From contig CBDFJZ010000008.1 in NCBI GenBank assembly GCA_965248675.1, positions 992,001 through 1,056,000 on the forward strand: a stretch of DNA of 64,000 nt. Direction: 5' to 3'. A program made the translations under genes and the position numbers. Numbering within the stretch: position 1 is the stretch's first letter; the number at the start of each line of letters is the position of its first letter. This DNA comes from UBA6627 sp965248675. GTDB taxonomy: Bacteria; Chloroflexota; Dehalococcoidia; UBA2979. Positions 17,612 to 26,183 of this stretch are shown here, piece by piece. The notes beneath the pieces were generated by a model that did no database searches, had not been told where the DNA came from, and saw only the letters and a program-made list of their open reading frames with translations.

Positions 17612-18175
17612 CTAGCCCTCGAAGCCCCGCCAGGTCACCTCGGCCGGTGCCCGCGCTAGCGCGCGCTGCTCGATGCCCTCGGGTGGGTAGCCGAGGTAGA
17701 CGTAGCCGACGATGCGGTCGTGCTGCTCGAGACCGAGATAGGCGAACGCTGCCGGCATGGTCGCCAGCGCGCCCGTGCTCCACTTGGCGGCGAGGCCTTC
17801 GGCGTGGGCGGCGAGCAGCAAGTTCTGCGTCGCGCAGCAGCAGGCGGCGTAATCCTCGAGGTCTTGCGTCGGGTCGTGAGGCGAACCGCGCTGGGTGACC
17901 ACGACGATCACCGGTGAGCGCACGAGTTTCTTGCAGGTCGACTCGACCTGCGCGTCGGTCGCGCCGCCTTCGGAACGCATCCACGAGGCGATCTGCTCGC
18001 CCAACTCGACGCGTGCGTCCCCGACGAGCGCGTGGAACCGCCACGGCTCGGTCTTGCGGTGGTTCGGCGCCCACGTGGCGGCCTCGATGATACGCGCGAG
18101 CACCGCGCGCGGCGGTACAGCCTCGGCGAATCCGGAGGCGGTACGCCGGGTCGCCAGTGCCTGCACCAGCTCCAT
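17612..18175 (-). CDS. Nitroreductase-family flavoprotein
   Basis: 187 residues, the length of the small single-domain nitroreductases (YdjA-like). The FMN-binding start RRTASGFAEAVPP is atypical (RRS in most). ATWAPNHRKTEPWRF and the C-terminal IVGYVYLGYPPE match the family. It probably uses FMN and NAD(P)H on quinone or nitro-type acceptors; the substrate is unknown. It converges with hemL, leaving only 3 bases between the genes, so transcripts from both sides overlap. The start at 18175 aligns with family N-termini. Confidence 0.88.
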   Translation of the reverse strand: MELVQALATRRTASGFAEAVPPRAVLARIIEAATWAPNHRKTEPWRFHALVGDARVELGEQIASWMRSEGGATDAQVESTCKKLVRSPVIVVVTQRGSPHDPTQDLEDYAACCCATQNLLLAAHAEGLAAKWSTGALATMPAAFAYLGLEQHDRIVGYVYLGYPPEGIEQRALARAPAEVTWRGFEG

Positions 18176-18303
18176 GGTTGGTCCTTCGAACTCGTCGCGA
18201 ACTTTTCGCGATCAGTGTGCACGAGCCAGGCCGGAATCTCGTACATTGCGCGCGGGCAAGGATACCGTCGCGTGAACGCGCGTCGTACGACAGGAGGATC
18301 GAG

Positions 18304-18522
18304 ATGGGAATGTGGGACTCGCTGAAGAGCATGTTCGGACGCGGAGGCACCGCCATGGGAGACGCCGCGGACGCGGCTATGGACACGGCCGGCGACGTTG
18401 CGGAGAAGGCCGGTGACATGGCCGGCGACGTCGCCGAGAAGGCCGGCGACATGGCCGGAGACGTGGTCGACAAGGCGAAGGGCATGGCCGGCGGCGACGG
18501 CGACTCGGGCGGCGACGAGTAG
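18304..18522 (+). CDS. Small LEA-like protein with 11-residue repeats
   Basis: 72 residues behind a strong aggagg ribosome site. After a short amphipathic start (WDSLKSMFGRGG), the protein consists of helical 11-residue repeats of the form GDVAEKAGDMA, three of them in perfect register and looser ones before. Acidic, Gly-rich end. The 11-mer periodicity, Lys/Glu/Asp/Ala content and lack of hydrophobic core resemble group 3 LEA proteins and related bacterial stress proteins, which are disordered in solution and fold on drying or on membranes. The resemblance is structural, not proof of function. It is followed 36 bases later by the VOC gene. Confidence 0.75.
   Translation: MGMWDSLKSMFGRGGTAMGDAADAAMDTAGDVAEKAGDMAGDVAEKAGDMAGDVVDKAKGMAGGDGDSGGDE
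18391..18489 (+). repeat. Three tandem 33-bp repeats inside the LEA-like gene
   Basis: Units at 18391-18423, 18424-18456 and 18457-18489, each coding for 11 residues. The first two differ by only a few mostly silent bases; the third is more diverged. The in-frame unit length allows change in copy number without loss of frame. Confidence 0.85.
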
Positions 18523-18558
18523 CAGCGAGCGGTTGGAGGCAGCAACAAGGAGCAGCAC

Positions 18559-18993
18559 GTGGCATTTGTCAGGCTGGACCACCTCGGGCTCGTGGCCTAC
18601 ACGATCGAGGAGGCGCGGACGATCCTCGGCGATCACCTCGGGCTCACGCTCGACAAAGAGAAGTCGAACTGGCCGAACGGCAGCTTCTTCGAGCCGGAAC
18701 AGACCTACAACTACTTCTTCCGGGTCGGTGACGGAAAAACGCAGGTCGAGGTGTTGATCCCGGAAGAAGGCGCGACCACGGGCACCGCCCGCTACCTCGC
18801 CAAGCACGGCCCCGGCATGCACCATATGTGCTTCGCCGCGCGTGACGTCGCCGAGGAAGCCGATCGCCTCAAGGCCGCCGGCATGCGCCAGATCGATCTT
18901 CCTCGCACGGCCGATGGCCGCCAGACTGCCGCGTTCTTCCACCCGACGAGCGTGAGTGGCGTCTTGACGGAGATCGTGCCGCTCAGGGAGTAG
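18559..18993 (+). CDS. VOC-family protein, methylmalonyl-CoA epimerase-like
   Basis: 144 residues, start GTG behind aaggagcag. Glyoxalase/VOC fold in two halves. Probable metal ligands are His in RLDHLGLV near the start, His in GMHHMCFAA and Glu in LTEIVPL at the end, the arrangement seen in methylmalonyl-CoA epimerases. If it is one, it links the propionyl-CoA carboxylation product to succinyl-CoA, which would fit the acyl-CoA genes elsewhere in the window. No mutase gene is adjacent, so the assignment to this substrate is moderate. Confidence 0.75.
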   Translation: MAFVRLDHLGLVAYTIEEARTILGDHLGLTLDKEKSNWPNGSFFEPEQTYNYFFRVGDGKTQVEVLIPEEGATTGTARYLAKHGPGMHHMCFAARDVAEEADRLKAAGMRQIDLPRTADGRQTAAFFHPTSVSGVLTEIVPLRE

Positions 18994-19029
18994 CGATGAC
19001 GGAGAGCGGCGGCGCTGCGGTCGCGACCG

Positions 19030-19551
19030 TCACTGAGTCGCCTTCCACATCTCGAGGTAGCGTTCAAAGGCGCGAGTGGCCTGCGAGACGTCGTCACTGG
19101 CAAGAACGTCGATCAGCAGCCCTCGGGTCACAGCGACGCCGAGTCGCAGCTCGTCCTCGCCAGCGGTCAAGCCGAGGCGGTCGCTGACCTCGAGGGAGAG
19201 GGCGATCCAGGGATCGGTGAGCCCCTTTCCACCGGTGAGGGCGACGCACTCAAAGAACAGCCGAACGAACGGTCGTAACTCAGGCGCGGAAGTCCGCTGC
19301 CAGAGTGCTCGTGCGAGTTCGACCGGATCGTCGATCTCGGCGGAGAGTTCGGCCAACAGATCGCGCTGAGCGGCCTCGACCGTCTCCACGACCGCAGCCA
19401 CGAGACCGGCTCGTGAGCCGAAGTGGTAGTTCAGCATTCGGTGGCTCGAGCCGACGGCATCAGCGAGGTCGCGCAAGCTTCGATCAGCGAGTCCGTTCGC
19501 GCCGACCTCAGCCACGATCCGTTCCAGCAGCTGTGATCGAGCTTGCTCCAT
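19030..19551 (-). CDS. TetR-family repressor
   Basis: 173 residues. The N-terminal HTH has the TetR pattern (SLRDLADAVGSSHRMLNYHFGS, residues about 24-45), followed by an all-helical ligand domain with no identifiable effector. It is divergent from the SRPBCC gene, and the 74-base gap holds a near-perfect palindrome, the usual layout for a TetR protein repressing itself and its neighbour. Its 3' end lies close to the VOC gene, which reads toward it. Confidence 0.88.
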   Translation of the reverse strand: MEQARSQLLERIVAEVGANGLADRSLRDLADAVGSSHRMLNYHFGSRAGLVAAVVETVEAAQRDLLAELSAEIDDPVELARALWQRTSAPELRPFVRLFFECVALTGGKGLTDPWIALSLEVSDRLGLTAGEDELRLGVAVTRGLLIDVLASDDVSQATRAFERYLEMWKATQ

Positions 19552-19571
19552 CTCACAATTCTAGACGATCC

Positions 19572-19587
19572 TGTACCATTTGATACA
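19572..19587. promoter_or_regulatory. Candidate TetR operator
   Basis: TGTACCA-tt-TGATACA: a 7-bp inverted repeat with one mismatch and 2-bp spacer in the divergent TetR/SRPBCC gap, 21 bases from the TetR start. Binding is inferred from position and symmetry. Confidence 0.5.
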
Positions 19588-19625
19588 CTTGTGGCAATTC
19601 AGTTCAGTCAGAAGCGAGGAATGAA

Positions 19626-20081
19626 ATGAGGATCGAGAACAGCATCGACATCGCCGCCCCGATCGACCGCGTCTGGGATCTGACGCTCGACGTCGAATCG
19701 TGGCCGGATCACTCACCGACCTTTACCAGCATCGAGCGTCTCGACGACCGTCCGATCGCCGTCGGGTCGAAAGCGCGGATCAAGCAACCGGCTCAGCGAG
19801 CCAAAGTCTGGACGGTGACGGAGCTCGAAGATCAGAAGCGTTTCGCCTGGGCGACCAGGTCAATGGGAACCGTCATGACCGGCAGTTATCACCTGGCCGA
19901 ACGCGAAGACGGGACGATGCACACGCTGGCCGTCGACATCGAGGGCCCACTCGCCCCTGTCATCGGATTGCTGATTCGTCGGCCGATCCGCAACGCGATC
20001 GCCAAGGAAAACCAAGGTTTCAAAGCGGCTGCGGAACGCCAGGCGACCGGCACTGGATCACTCACCCACTCGACGCAGTGA
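19626..20081 (+). CDS. SRPBCC (START-like) family protein, polyketide-cyclase type
   Basis: 151 residues with the helix-grip pattern: IENSIDIAAPIDRVWDLTLD at the start, VGSKARIKQP and FAWATRS in the middle, a C-terminal long helix from VIGLLIRRP. Such proteins bind hydrophobic ligands. The ATG at 19626 follows gaagcgaggaatgaa. It is probably under the divergent TetR repressor, hinting that a hydrophobic compound is the inducer. No catalytic residues can be assigned. Confidence 0.8.
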   Translation: MRIENSIDIAAPIDRVWDLTLDVESWPDHSPTFTSIERLDDRPIAVGSKARIKQPAQRAKVWTVTELEDQKRFAWATRSMGTVMTGSYHLAEREDGTMHTLAVDIEGPLAPVIGLLIRRPIRNAIAKENQGFKAAAERQATGTGSLTHSTQ

Positions 20082-20145
20082 TCACCGGGGCGGCCTGCGC
20101 GCGAGCATCTCAACCTCGGTCGATACGCGGAGCCACGCCCGCGGA

Positions 20146-20199
20146 ATGATACGAGTGTCCGGGAACGCGCCTCGGATCAACCGAACCGGCTCGTATCAT
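20146..20199. promoter_or_regulatory. Inverted repeat upstream of malate synthase
   Basis: Two perfect 10-bp arms, ATGATACGAG at 20146-20155 and CTCGTATCAT at 20190-20199, spaced by 34 bp and ending 22 bases before the glcB start. The spacing fits either a long RNA hairpin in the leader or two operator half-sites on one DNA face; sequence alone cannot choose. Confidence 0.45.
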
Positions 20200-20221
20200 G
20201 CGGCTGCACCGAGGAGGCCGC

Positions 20222-22402
20222 ATGACCGAGGGATCCGACCGCATCCACGTTGCCGATCTCGCCGTCGCTCCCGTGCTCCACCGCTTTGTCGAGGACGAGG
20301 CGCTCCCCGGGCTCGAGGTCGACCCGGCCGCCTTCTGGCAGGGCCTCGCCGACCTGATCCACGACTTCGCACCGCGCAACCGGGCGTTGCTCGAGCGACG
20401 CGAGGAGCTGCAATCGGCGATCGACGCCTGGCATCGCCGCCATCGCGAAGACTTCGATCCGACCGATTACCGCGCCTTCCTCGAGGAGTCGGGCTACCTC
20501 GAGCCTGAGGGCGACGATTTCTCGATCGAGACCGAGCACGTTGACGACGAGATCGCCCACCTACCAGGTCCGCAGCTCGTCGTGCCGGTCACGAACGCGC
20601 GCTACGCCCTCAATGCCGCGAACGCACGCTGGGGCTCGCTCTACGACGCCGTCTACGGCACCGATGTGCTCGGCGACTCACCGCCAGACGGACCGTATGA
20701 CCCGGCGCGCGGTGAGCGCGTGATCGCGTGGGCGCGCGCGCTCCTCGACGACGTCGTCCCGCTTGCCGCCGGCTCCCACGCGGACGCGACGGCCTACACG
20801 GTCGTCGATGGTCACCTCAACGTTGAGTTGAGCGGCAGCGAGCCGGCCGGCCTCGAGCAGAGCGAACAGTTCGCGGGCTTCGCGGGCGACCCGTCGGCGC
20901 CGTCGTCGGTCGTGCTCCGCGTGAACGGCTTGCACATCGAGATCGTGATTGACCGCCAGCACGATGTCGGCAGCACCGACGCCGCCGGCGTGGCGGACGT
21001 GATCGTCGAGTCGGCGATCACCTCGATCATGGACTGCGAGGACTCCGTCGCGACCGTCGACGCCGAGGACAAGACGCTCGCCTACCACAACTGGCTCGGC
21101 CTGAACCGCGGCGATCTCACCGAGCAGGTCACGAAGGACGGCCGGACCTTCACCCGCCGCCTCGAAGGTGACCGCAGCTTCACCTCGCCAGACGGCGGCA
21201 TGCTCACCCTCCCCGGACGCGCCCTGATGCTCGTGCGGAACGTCGGCCACCTGACAACGACGAGCGCGGTGCTCGACGCCGACGGAAACGAGGTCCCGGA
21301 GGGCCTCCTGGACGCGATGATGACGGTCATCGGATCGATGCACGACGCGGCGAAGTCCGACGGGCTGCGCAGCTCGCGGAACGGCTCGATCTACGTCGTC
21401 AAGCCAAAGATGCATGGCCCGACGGAGGTGGCATTCACGAACGACGTGTTTACCCACATCGAGCAGGTGCTGGGTCTGCCGCCGAACACCGTGAAGCTCG
21501 GCATCATGGACGAGGAGCGGCGCACGACGTTGAACCTCAAGGAGTGCATTCGCGCCGCGAAGTCGCGCGTCGCGTTCATCAACACGGGCTTCCTCGACCG
21601 CACCGGCGACGAGATTCACACCTCGATGGAGGCCGGCCCGATGGTCCGCAAAGCGGACATGCGCGCCGAGCGGTGGATTGCGGCGTACGAGGACTGGAAC
21701 GTGGACGTCGGCATCGCCTGCGGCCTGCCCGGCCGCGCTCAGATCGGCAAAGGGATGTGGGCCGCGCCGAACCTGATGGCGAACATGCTGAAGGAGAAGA
21801 TCGGGCACCCGCAGGCCGGTGCGAACTGCGCGTGGGTGCCCTCGCCCACCGCGGCGACGCTTCACGCGACGCACTACCTGCGGTTCGGCGTGCTCAAGCG
21901 GCAGGCGGAGATCGCGAGCGGCGGCCGTCGCGCCGCCTTCGACGACCTGATTCAACTCCCCGTCGCCACCGACCCGAGCTGGTCGGATGACGAGATCCGC
22001 GAGGAGATCGAGAACAACGCGCAGGGCATCCTCGGCTACACCGTCCGCTGGATCGACCAGGGCATCGGCTGTTCCACCGTCCCCGACATCCACGACGTCG
22101 GACTGATGGAGGACCGCGCCACCTGCCGCATCTCATCGCAGCACATCGCCAACTGGCTGCATCACGAGGTGGTCGACGAGCCAACCGTTCGCGCCGCCTT
22201 CGAACGGATGGCCTCCGTCGTCGACCGCCAGAACGAGGACGACGAGCTCTATGCGCCGATGGCCCCCGGATTCGACGGCCACGCCTTTCAGGCCGCGGTC
22301 GCGCTGGTCCTCGAGGGCCGCGGCCAGCCTTCCGGGTACACCGAGCCGATTCTCCACGAGCGACGTCGCATGCGAAAAGCCGAGCTGAGCGGAGCGAGCT
22401 AG
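20222..22402 (+). CDS. glcB: Malate synthase G
   Basis: 726 residues, full length. The start ATG at 20222 is chosen for its gaggagg ribosome site; an in-frame ATG 8 codons earlier lacks one. Active-site blocks of the G type are intact: SIMDCEDSVATVDAEDK (Asp/Glu Mg ligands), YVVKPKMHGPTEVAF (acetyl-CoA/glyoxylate region), LGIMDEERRTTLNLKE and VPDIHDVGLMEDRATCRISS with the catalytic-base Asp. It joins acetyl-CoA with glyoxylate to malate, as in the glyoxylate bypass or glycolate use. The GlcG-like gene follows at once, as in glc operons; no isocitrate lyase or glycolate oxidase is in the window. Confidence 0.97.
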   Translation: MTEGSDRIHVADLAVAPVLHRFVEDEALPGLEVDPAAFWQGLADLIHDFAPRNRALLERREELQSAIDAWHRRHREDFDPTDYRAFLEESGYLEPEGDDFSIETEHVDDEIAHLPGPQLVVPVTNARYALNAANARWGSLYDAVYGTDVLGDSPPDGPYDPARGERVIAWARALLDDVVPLAAGSHADATAYTVVDGHLNVELSGSEPAGLEQSEQFAGFAGDPSAPSSVVLRVNGLHIEIVIDRQHDVGSTDAAGVADVIVESAITSIMDCEDSVATVDAEDKTLAYHNWLGLNRGDLTEQVTKDGRTFTRRLEGDRSFTSPDGGMLTLPGRALMLVRNVGHLTTTSAVLDADGNEVPEGLLDAMMTVIGSMHDAAKSDGLRSSRNGSIYVVKPKMHGPTEVAFTNDVFTHIEQVLGLPPNTVKLGIMDEERRTTLNLKECIRAAKSRVAFINTGFLDRTGDEIHTSMEAGPMVRKADMRAERWIAAYEDWNVDVGIACGLPGRAQIGKGMWAAPNLMANMLKEKIGHPQAGANCAWVPSPTAATLHATHYLRFGVLKRQAEIASGGRRAAFDDLIQLPVATDPSWSDDEIREEIENNAQGILGYTVRWIDQGIGCSTVPDIHDVGLMEDRATCRISSQHIANWLHHEVVDEPTVRAAFERMASVVDRQNEDDELYAPMAPGFDGHAFQAAVALVLEGRGQPSGYTEPILHERRRMRKAELSGAS

Positions 22403-22417
22403 GTAGGAGTCCACGGG

Positions 22418-22849
22418 ATGACCTCGATCACCATCGACCAGGCGCGACAGATCGTCGCCGGCGCGCTCGCGCACGGCAACTCCGAGGGGATGCAGCCGCT
22501 GGCCGTGCTCGTCCTCGACGCCGGGGGACACACCGTCGCCTTCGAGCGTGAGGATGGCGCCTCGAATCTGCGATTCCAGGTCGCCGACGGCAAGGCGTAC
22601 GGCGCGCTCGGCCTCGGCATTGGATCGCGCGCCCTGTTCGAGCGTGCCCAGCAGCAGCCGTTCTTCGTCCAGGCGGTCAACGGCGCCTTCGGCGGTCGCC
22701 TCGTGCCGGTGCCCGGCGGGGTGCTGATCAAGGACGGCGAGGGCGCCCTGATCGGCGCCGTCGGCGTCAGCGGCGATAACTCCGACAACGACGAAGCCGC
22801 CGCGGTCGCCGGCATCGAGGGGGCTGGCCTGACGGCGGACACCGGCTAG
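22418..22849 (+). CDS. glcG: GlcG/HbpS-family protein
   Basis: 143 residues, 16 bases after glcB. It shows the family frame ITIDQARQIVAGALAHG, then LAVLVLDAGGHTVAFERED, PVPGGVLIKDGEGALIGAVGVSG and the acidic DNDEAAAVAGIE end. GlcG is found in glycolate operons with malate synthase G; relatives such as HbpS bind heme or cobalamin-type ligands, and no enzymatic activity is established. Gene order supports a link with glyoxylate use. It converges with the ThDP enzyme gene. Confidence 0.88.
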   Translation: MTSITIDQARQIVAGALAHGNSEGMQPLAVLVLDAGGHTVAFEREDGASNLRFQVADGKAYGALGLGIGSRALFERAQQQPFFVQAVNGAFGGRLVPVPGGVLIKDGEGALIGAVGVSGDNSDNDEAAAVAGIEGAGLTADTG

Positions 22850-22920
22850 GGGTCTTCGACCCTCACGATTCGCGCCTGCTGAGCGACGGGTTCGTTCGAC
22901 CGACGGTCGTCCGCCTCGCG

Positions 22921-24564
22921 TCAGGGCGCCGGGTAGCGAGCCAGCGTGTTCTCTTCCTTCGTCATGAACTCGAGGAGGGCCGGGCGGCCCTGCGCCAGCT
23001 CGGCCTCGGCGCGGCGCAGGGCCGGGACGATCTCGGCCGGATCGGAGACGCGCTCGCCGTACGCCCCGAGGGCGGTCGCCACGTCCGCGTATTCGCCGTA
23101 CAGCTCCGTGAAGCCGTACAGCTCGACCGCCGTCTCGTAGCGCGCCGGGTAGCCGGACAGCACCTGGTTGTTCAGCACGATCGTCAGCACCGGGATCCCG
23201 AGGCGCACCCCGGTTTCGATGTCCATCCCGGCCATCCCGATCGCCGCGTCGCCCATGAAGTTGATGAACATCCGCTCCGGCACCGCCAGCTTCGCGCCCA
23301 GCACGAGGCCGAGCGAGTAGCCCAGCTGCGTTGAGTTGCCCCAGCCCAGGTAGCCCCTCGGGACGGTTGGCTCCCAGAACGGGATCAACTGATCGCGCGG
23401 GTGCCCGGAATCATGCGTGACGGTCGTGTTGTCGAGATCGACCGCATGCATCACGTCATGCATCACGCGGTAGGGATTGACCGGCTGCTCGTCCGAGGTG
23501 AGGAGCGGCATCCACTCCTCCATGAACTCGTCGCGGACCTGCTTCACCTCGGCGGCGGCGTTGTCGCCGCGGCGGCCGTCGTCGCCGGCCTGCGCTTTGA
23601 CCTCCTCGATCAGCTGCGTCAGCACGAGCTGCGCGTCGCCGATGATCGCGTGATCGAGGTGGTGATCTTTGTTCAGATCGCGCTCGTCGACCGTCGACTG
23701 GATCAGCACCTTGCCACCCGGGATCGCCGATGAAGCGAGGTTGGTCGTGAAGCTCGCGCCGATCCCCAGCAGCGCGTCCGACTCGTCGAGGTAGTGCCGG
23801 GCCATCTTCGTCTTCGTGTTGCCGGCCGCGCCGAGGGACAGCGCGTGGTTCTCGGGGAACCCGCTCTTGCCGGAGTTCGTCACCGCAACCGGCGCGTCGA
23901 GCAGCTCGGCCAGCTCGATCAGCTGATCGGTGGCCTCGGCCCAGAGCACACCCTGGCCGGCGAAGATCATCGGCTTGCTCGCGGCGAGCAGCGCGGTCGC
24001 CGATGCCTTCACGTCCGCCGGATCGCCGGCGCTGCGACGCTGCTGGACGACCTGGTAGTCGATCGCCCCGTCGCCGATCTCCTCCATCGCGACGTCGCCG
24101 GGGACCTCGAGCAGCACGGGCGCGCCGCGACCGGCGCGCAGGAACGTGTGCGCGCGGCGCATGATCTCGGAGATCCGCCCGCTCTGGTTGACCTGCGTCG
24201 CCCACTTCGTCACGCCGGCGTAGTTCGCCGGCGCACCAAAGTCCGGGTGCGAGCCCTGACGCGCTCGCGCCGTCCCGCCGGGGATCACGAGGATCGGCAC
24301 GCTGTCCGAGTACGCGTGGGCGATGCCACCGTAGGCGTTCTCGATGCCCGGCCCGGACTGCGTAACGACGACGCCGTTGCGGCGACCGTTCATCATCCTC
24401 GTGTAGCCGTCAGCCATGTTGACGGTCGCGCGCTCGGTTCGGGACATCATCGGCCGGATACCGACCGCGGCGGCAGCGTGGATCAGCTGGTTGTCCGGGA
24501 AACAGAACAGGTACTCCGCGCCCTCGGCCTTGAGAATCTGGGCGATCGCATCATTCCCGCGCAT
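22921..24564 (-). CDS. Thiamine-diphosphate enzyme, acetolactate-synthase-like
   Basis: 547 residues from the ATG at 24564 (aaggagctgacc upstream; an ATG 20 codons earlier lacks a good site). Three-domain ThDP decarboxylase architecture: the N-terminal PYR domain (RTERATVNMADGYTR in the usual activator-Glu region; VVTQSGPGIENAYGG), a middle domain, and the C-terminal PP domain with GDAAIGMAGMDIETG leading to IVLNNQ (GDA where GDG is usual, Asn-Asn as Mg ligand). It is not the biosynthetic AHAS large subunit by pattern. Oxalyl-CoA decarboxylase or benzoylformate-like enzymes are alternatives. A stand-alone gene. Confidence 0.85.
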   Translation of the reverse strand: MRGNDAIAQILKAEGAEYLFCFPDNQLIHAAAAVGIRPMMSRTERATVNMADGYTRMMNGRRNGVVVTQSGPGIENAYGGIAHAYSDSVPILVIPGGTARARQGSHPDFGAPANYAGVTKWATQVNQSGRISEIMRRAHTFLRAGRGAPVLLEVPGDVAMEEIGDGAIDYQVVQQRRSAGDPADVKASATALLAASKPMIFAGQGVLWAEATDQLIELAELLDAPVAVTNSGKSGFPENHALSLGAAGNTKTKMARHYLDESDALLGIGASFTTNLASSAIPGGKVLIQSTVDERDLNKDHHLDHAIIGDAQLVLTQLIEEVKAQAGDDGRRGDNAAAEVKQVRDEFMEEWMPLLTSDEQPVNPYRVMHDVMHAVDLDNTTVTHDSGHPRDQLIPFWEPTVPRGYLGWGNSTQLGYSLGLVLGAKLAVPERMFINFMGDAAIGMAGMDIETGVRLGIPVLTIVLNNQVLSGYPARYETAVELYGFTELYGEYADVATALGAYGERVSDPAEIVPALRRAEAELAQGRPALLEFMTKEENTLARYPAP

Positions 24565-24792
24565 GGTCAGCTCCTTGTCACCACTCGCGCGCGCGACGGC
24601 GCGTGATCGATTCCGACGTTTCAACGTGGCGCGTGCCCGCGCCGGCGTGGTCTCGACGTCGACCTATGCGGCGCCGAAGACCGCGGACGCGCACAGACTA
24701 GCGCGTGGGCGGCTCGGCAACCGACGGCGTCTCTCGCCATTCGGCGAACCCAGGCGCCGGCGGAGCGCTGCGGCTCCTCGCTCACCCGACGG

Positions 24793-25183
24793 TCAGCGAA
24801 GGCCGAGTGCGTGGACCGCGAAGCCCCGCTCGTCGTCGGCGAGGCGCTCGGCATAGTCGATCTGGGCCTCGACCGGGTACCCGCTGGACGCAGAGCTAAC
24901 ATCGATCGCGGCCGCGTCGCCGTCCATCGCGTCCTGGATCAGTGCGAAGAGCGCGTCGATCGTCAGGTAGTCGGCCAGGCGCTCGGCGCCGAGGCGGGCG
25001 CCATCCTCGGACGAGACGTCTGCCCGAACCGCACCATCGCGGACCTCGAGGTCGACGCGCTGCACGTAAGTCCGGTGTGCAGAAGCATCGCCAGTTGAAG
25101 GTCAGGTCGTAGTCCAGGCCGCCGCTCACCGCCCATCGGGCGCGGGCCGCGTCGAGGGCGAGCTGCGTGCGCTCGCTACGGCC
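24793..25183 (-). pseudogene. Frameshifted DUF6174 protein remnant
   Basis: Two adjoining frames together form one DUF6174 domain. The first (about 25129 down to 25070) carries GGLDYDLTFNWRCFCTPD; the second (25065 down to 24796) carries YVQRVDLEVRDG through the conserved end SGYPVEAQIDYAERLADDE. One extra T near 25068 breaks the frame: removing it gives ...TPDYVQRVDLEV. No signal peptide or upstream start precedes the first part; the frame runs straight on from the Crp/Fnr stop codon. Either a decayed lipoprotein-type gene that lost its 5' end, or an assembly error plus a GTG start at 25129. Confidence 0.65.
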
Positions 25184-25987
25184 TCAGCCGGTGTACTCGA
25201 ACCGTCCAGCGGATTGCAGCTCCCGCACGACGTGGACCGCGCCGCGGCAGTCGCACGCGTGGCGTGAAAGCGCGGCTGGGTCCTGGACGGTGATCTGGCC
25301 ACGGTCGAGCGTGATCACCCGACGCGCCTTCAGCTCGCCAAGCGCTTCGCTGATCGATTGGCGGCGCACGCCGAGGACCTCGGCGATCCGGGCGTGGGTG
25401 ACCTTCAGCGTCGCGTTCGCCTGGTGTGCCAGCAGCAGCAAGAGGAAATACGCCGTGCGCGCGCGCACGGGGTGATGCCCGGGGCAATCCGCCGACTGTT
25501 CGCGCCAGCTGATCACGTACGAGGCGTGCGACAGTACCGCGCGCATCAGCTCCGGTGAGCCCTCGATCATGGACCGGTAGTAGTCCACCTCCAGCACCAG
25601 AGCCTGCCCCGGTACGTCGACCACCAGGTCGCAACCGCCGGTGACCACCTCCGGTCGCAGGACGCCGATCGCGTTTACGGCGCCTTCGCGTCCGCGGTGC
25701 AAATAGGCGTACTGCGTGCCGTCGTCGCGCGTTCGAACGCCGGTGAGCATGCCGCGCAACAGGAAGAACACCCGGTTCGGTCCGCCCTGCTGCTCGACCA
25801 GCTCGCCCTGGACGAGGGGCAGCATCGTCGCGTGCGAAACCAGCTCCTCGCGCAGCTCGCGCGAGAGCGAGGCGAGGATCACGTTCGCGCAGGCCGCTTC
25901 CGCGGCCGCGGCGCGCTTCGAGGCATCGCGGACCGAGAGTACGCGTGGCGGTAGCTGAGCTGAACGTACGCTGGTTGCATGCACCAT
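25184..25987 (-). CDS. Crp/Fnr-family regulator
   Basis: 267 residues from the ATG at 25987. The cyclic-nucleotide-binding-like domain is at about 30-150 (LPLVQGELVEQQGGPNRVFFLL). A helical hinge and winged HTH follow (VTHARIAEVLGVRRQSISEAL, recognition helix RRQSIS). The ligand loop lacks the clear cAMP-binding Arg-Ser pair, and no FNR N-terminal cysteine cluster exists, so the effector is not cAMP in an obvious way. A CDC motif lies near the C-terminus. This subgroup often has the HTH wing sequence GQITVQDPAAL. A 13-bp palindrome lies 75 bases upstream. Confidence 0.85.
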   Translation of the reverse strand: MVHATSVRSAQLPPRVLSVRDASKRAAAAEAACANVILASLSRELREELVSHATMLPLVQGELVEQQGGPNRVFFLLRGMLTGVRTRDDGTQYAYLHRGREGAVNAIGVLRPEVVTGGCDLVVDVPGQALVLEVDYYRSMIEGSPELMRAVLSHASYVISWREQSADCPGHHPVRARTAYFLLLLLAHQANATLKVTHARIAEVLGVRRQSISEALGELKARRVITLDRGQITVQDPAALSRHACDCRGAVHVVRELQSAGRFEYTG

Positions 25988-26061
25988 GGATCGCACCCCC
26001 GAGCCGATCCGCGGGACAAGTCCCTCACCTCGCGGACTGACTGAGCATCCAGAGTCTAATG

Positions 26062-26074
26062 CAAACGCCGTTTG
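26062..26074. promoter_or_regulatory. Palindrome upstream of Crp/Fnr gene
   Basis: Perfect CAAACG-c-CGTTTG, 75 bases 5' of the regulator start. It could be an autoregulatory site but does not match the Crp (TGTGA) or Fnr (TTGAT) consensus. Confidence 0.3.
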
Positions 26075-26183
26075 GGTAGCAGGCGTGTCATGACCGCTCT
26101 GCATCGGATGCCTGGCACCCGCGACGCCCCTCGATGCCACTCCGGTGCCGGGTCAACGACGGGTGAGCGCGACTTCATGACCC

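Noticed and set aside
22853..22870. Hairpin GGGTC-ttc-GACCC between convergent genes as a terminator
   Set aside because: Only five base pairs and no T-tract on either side.
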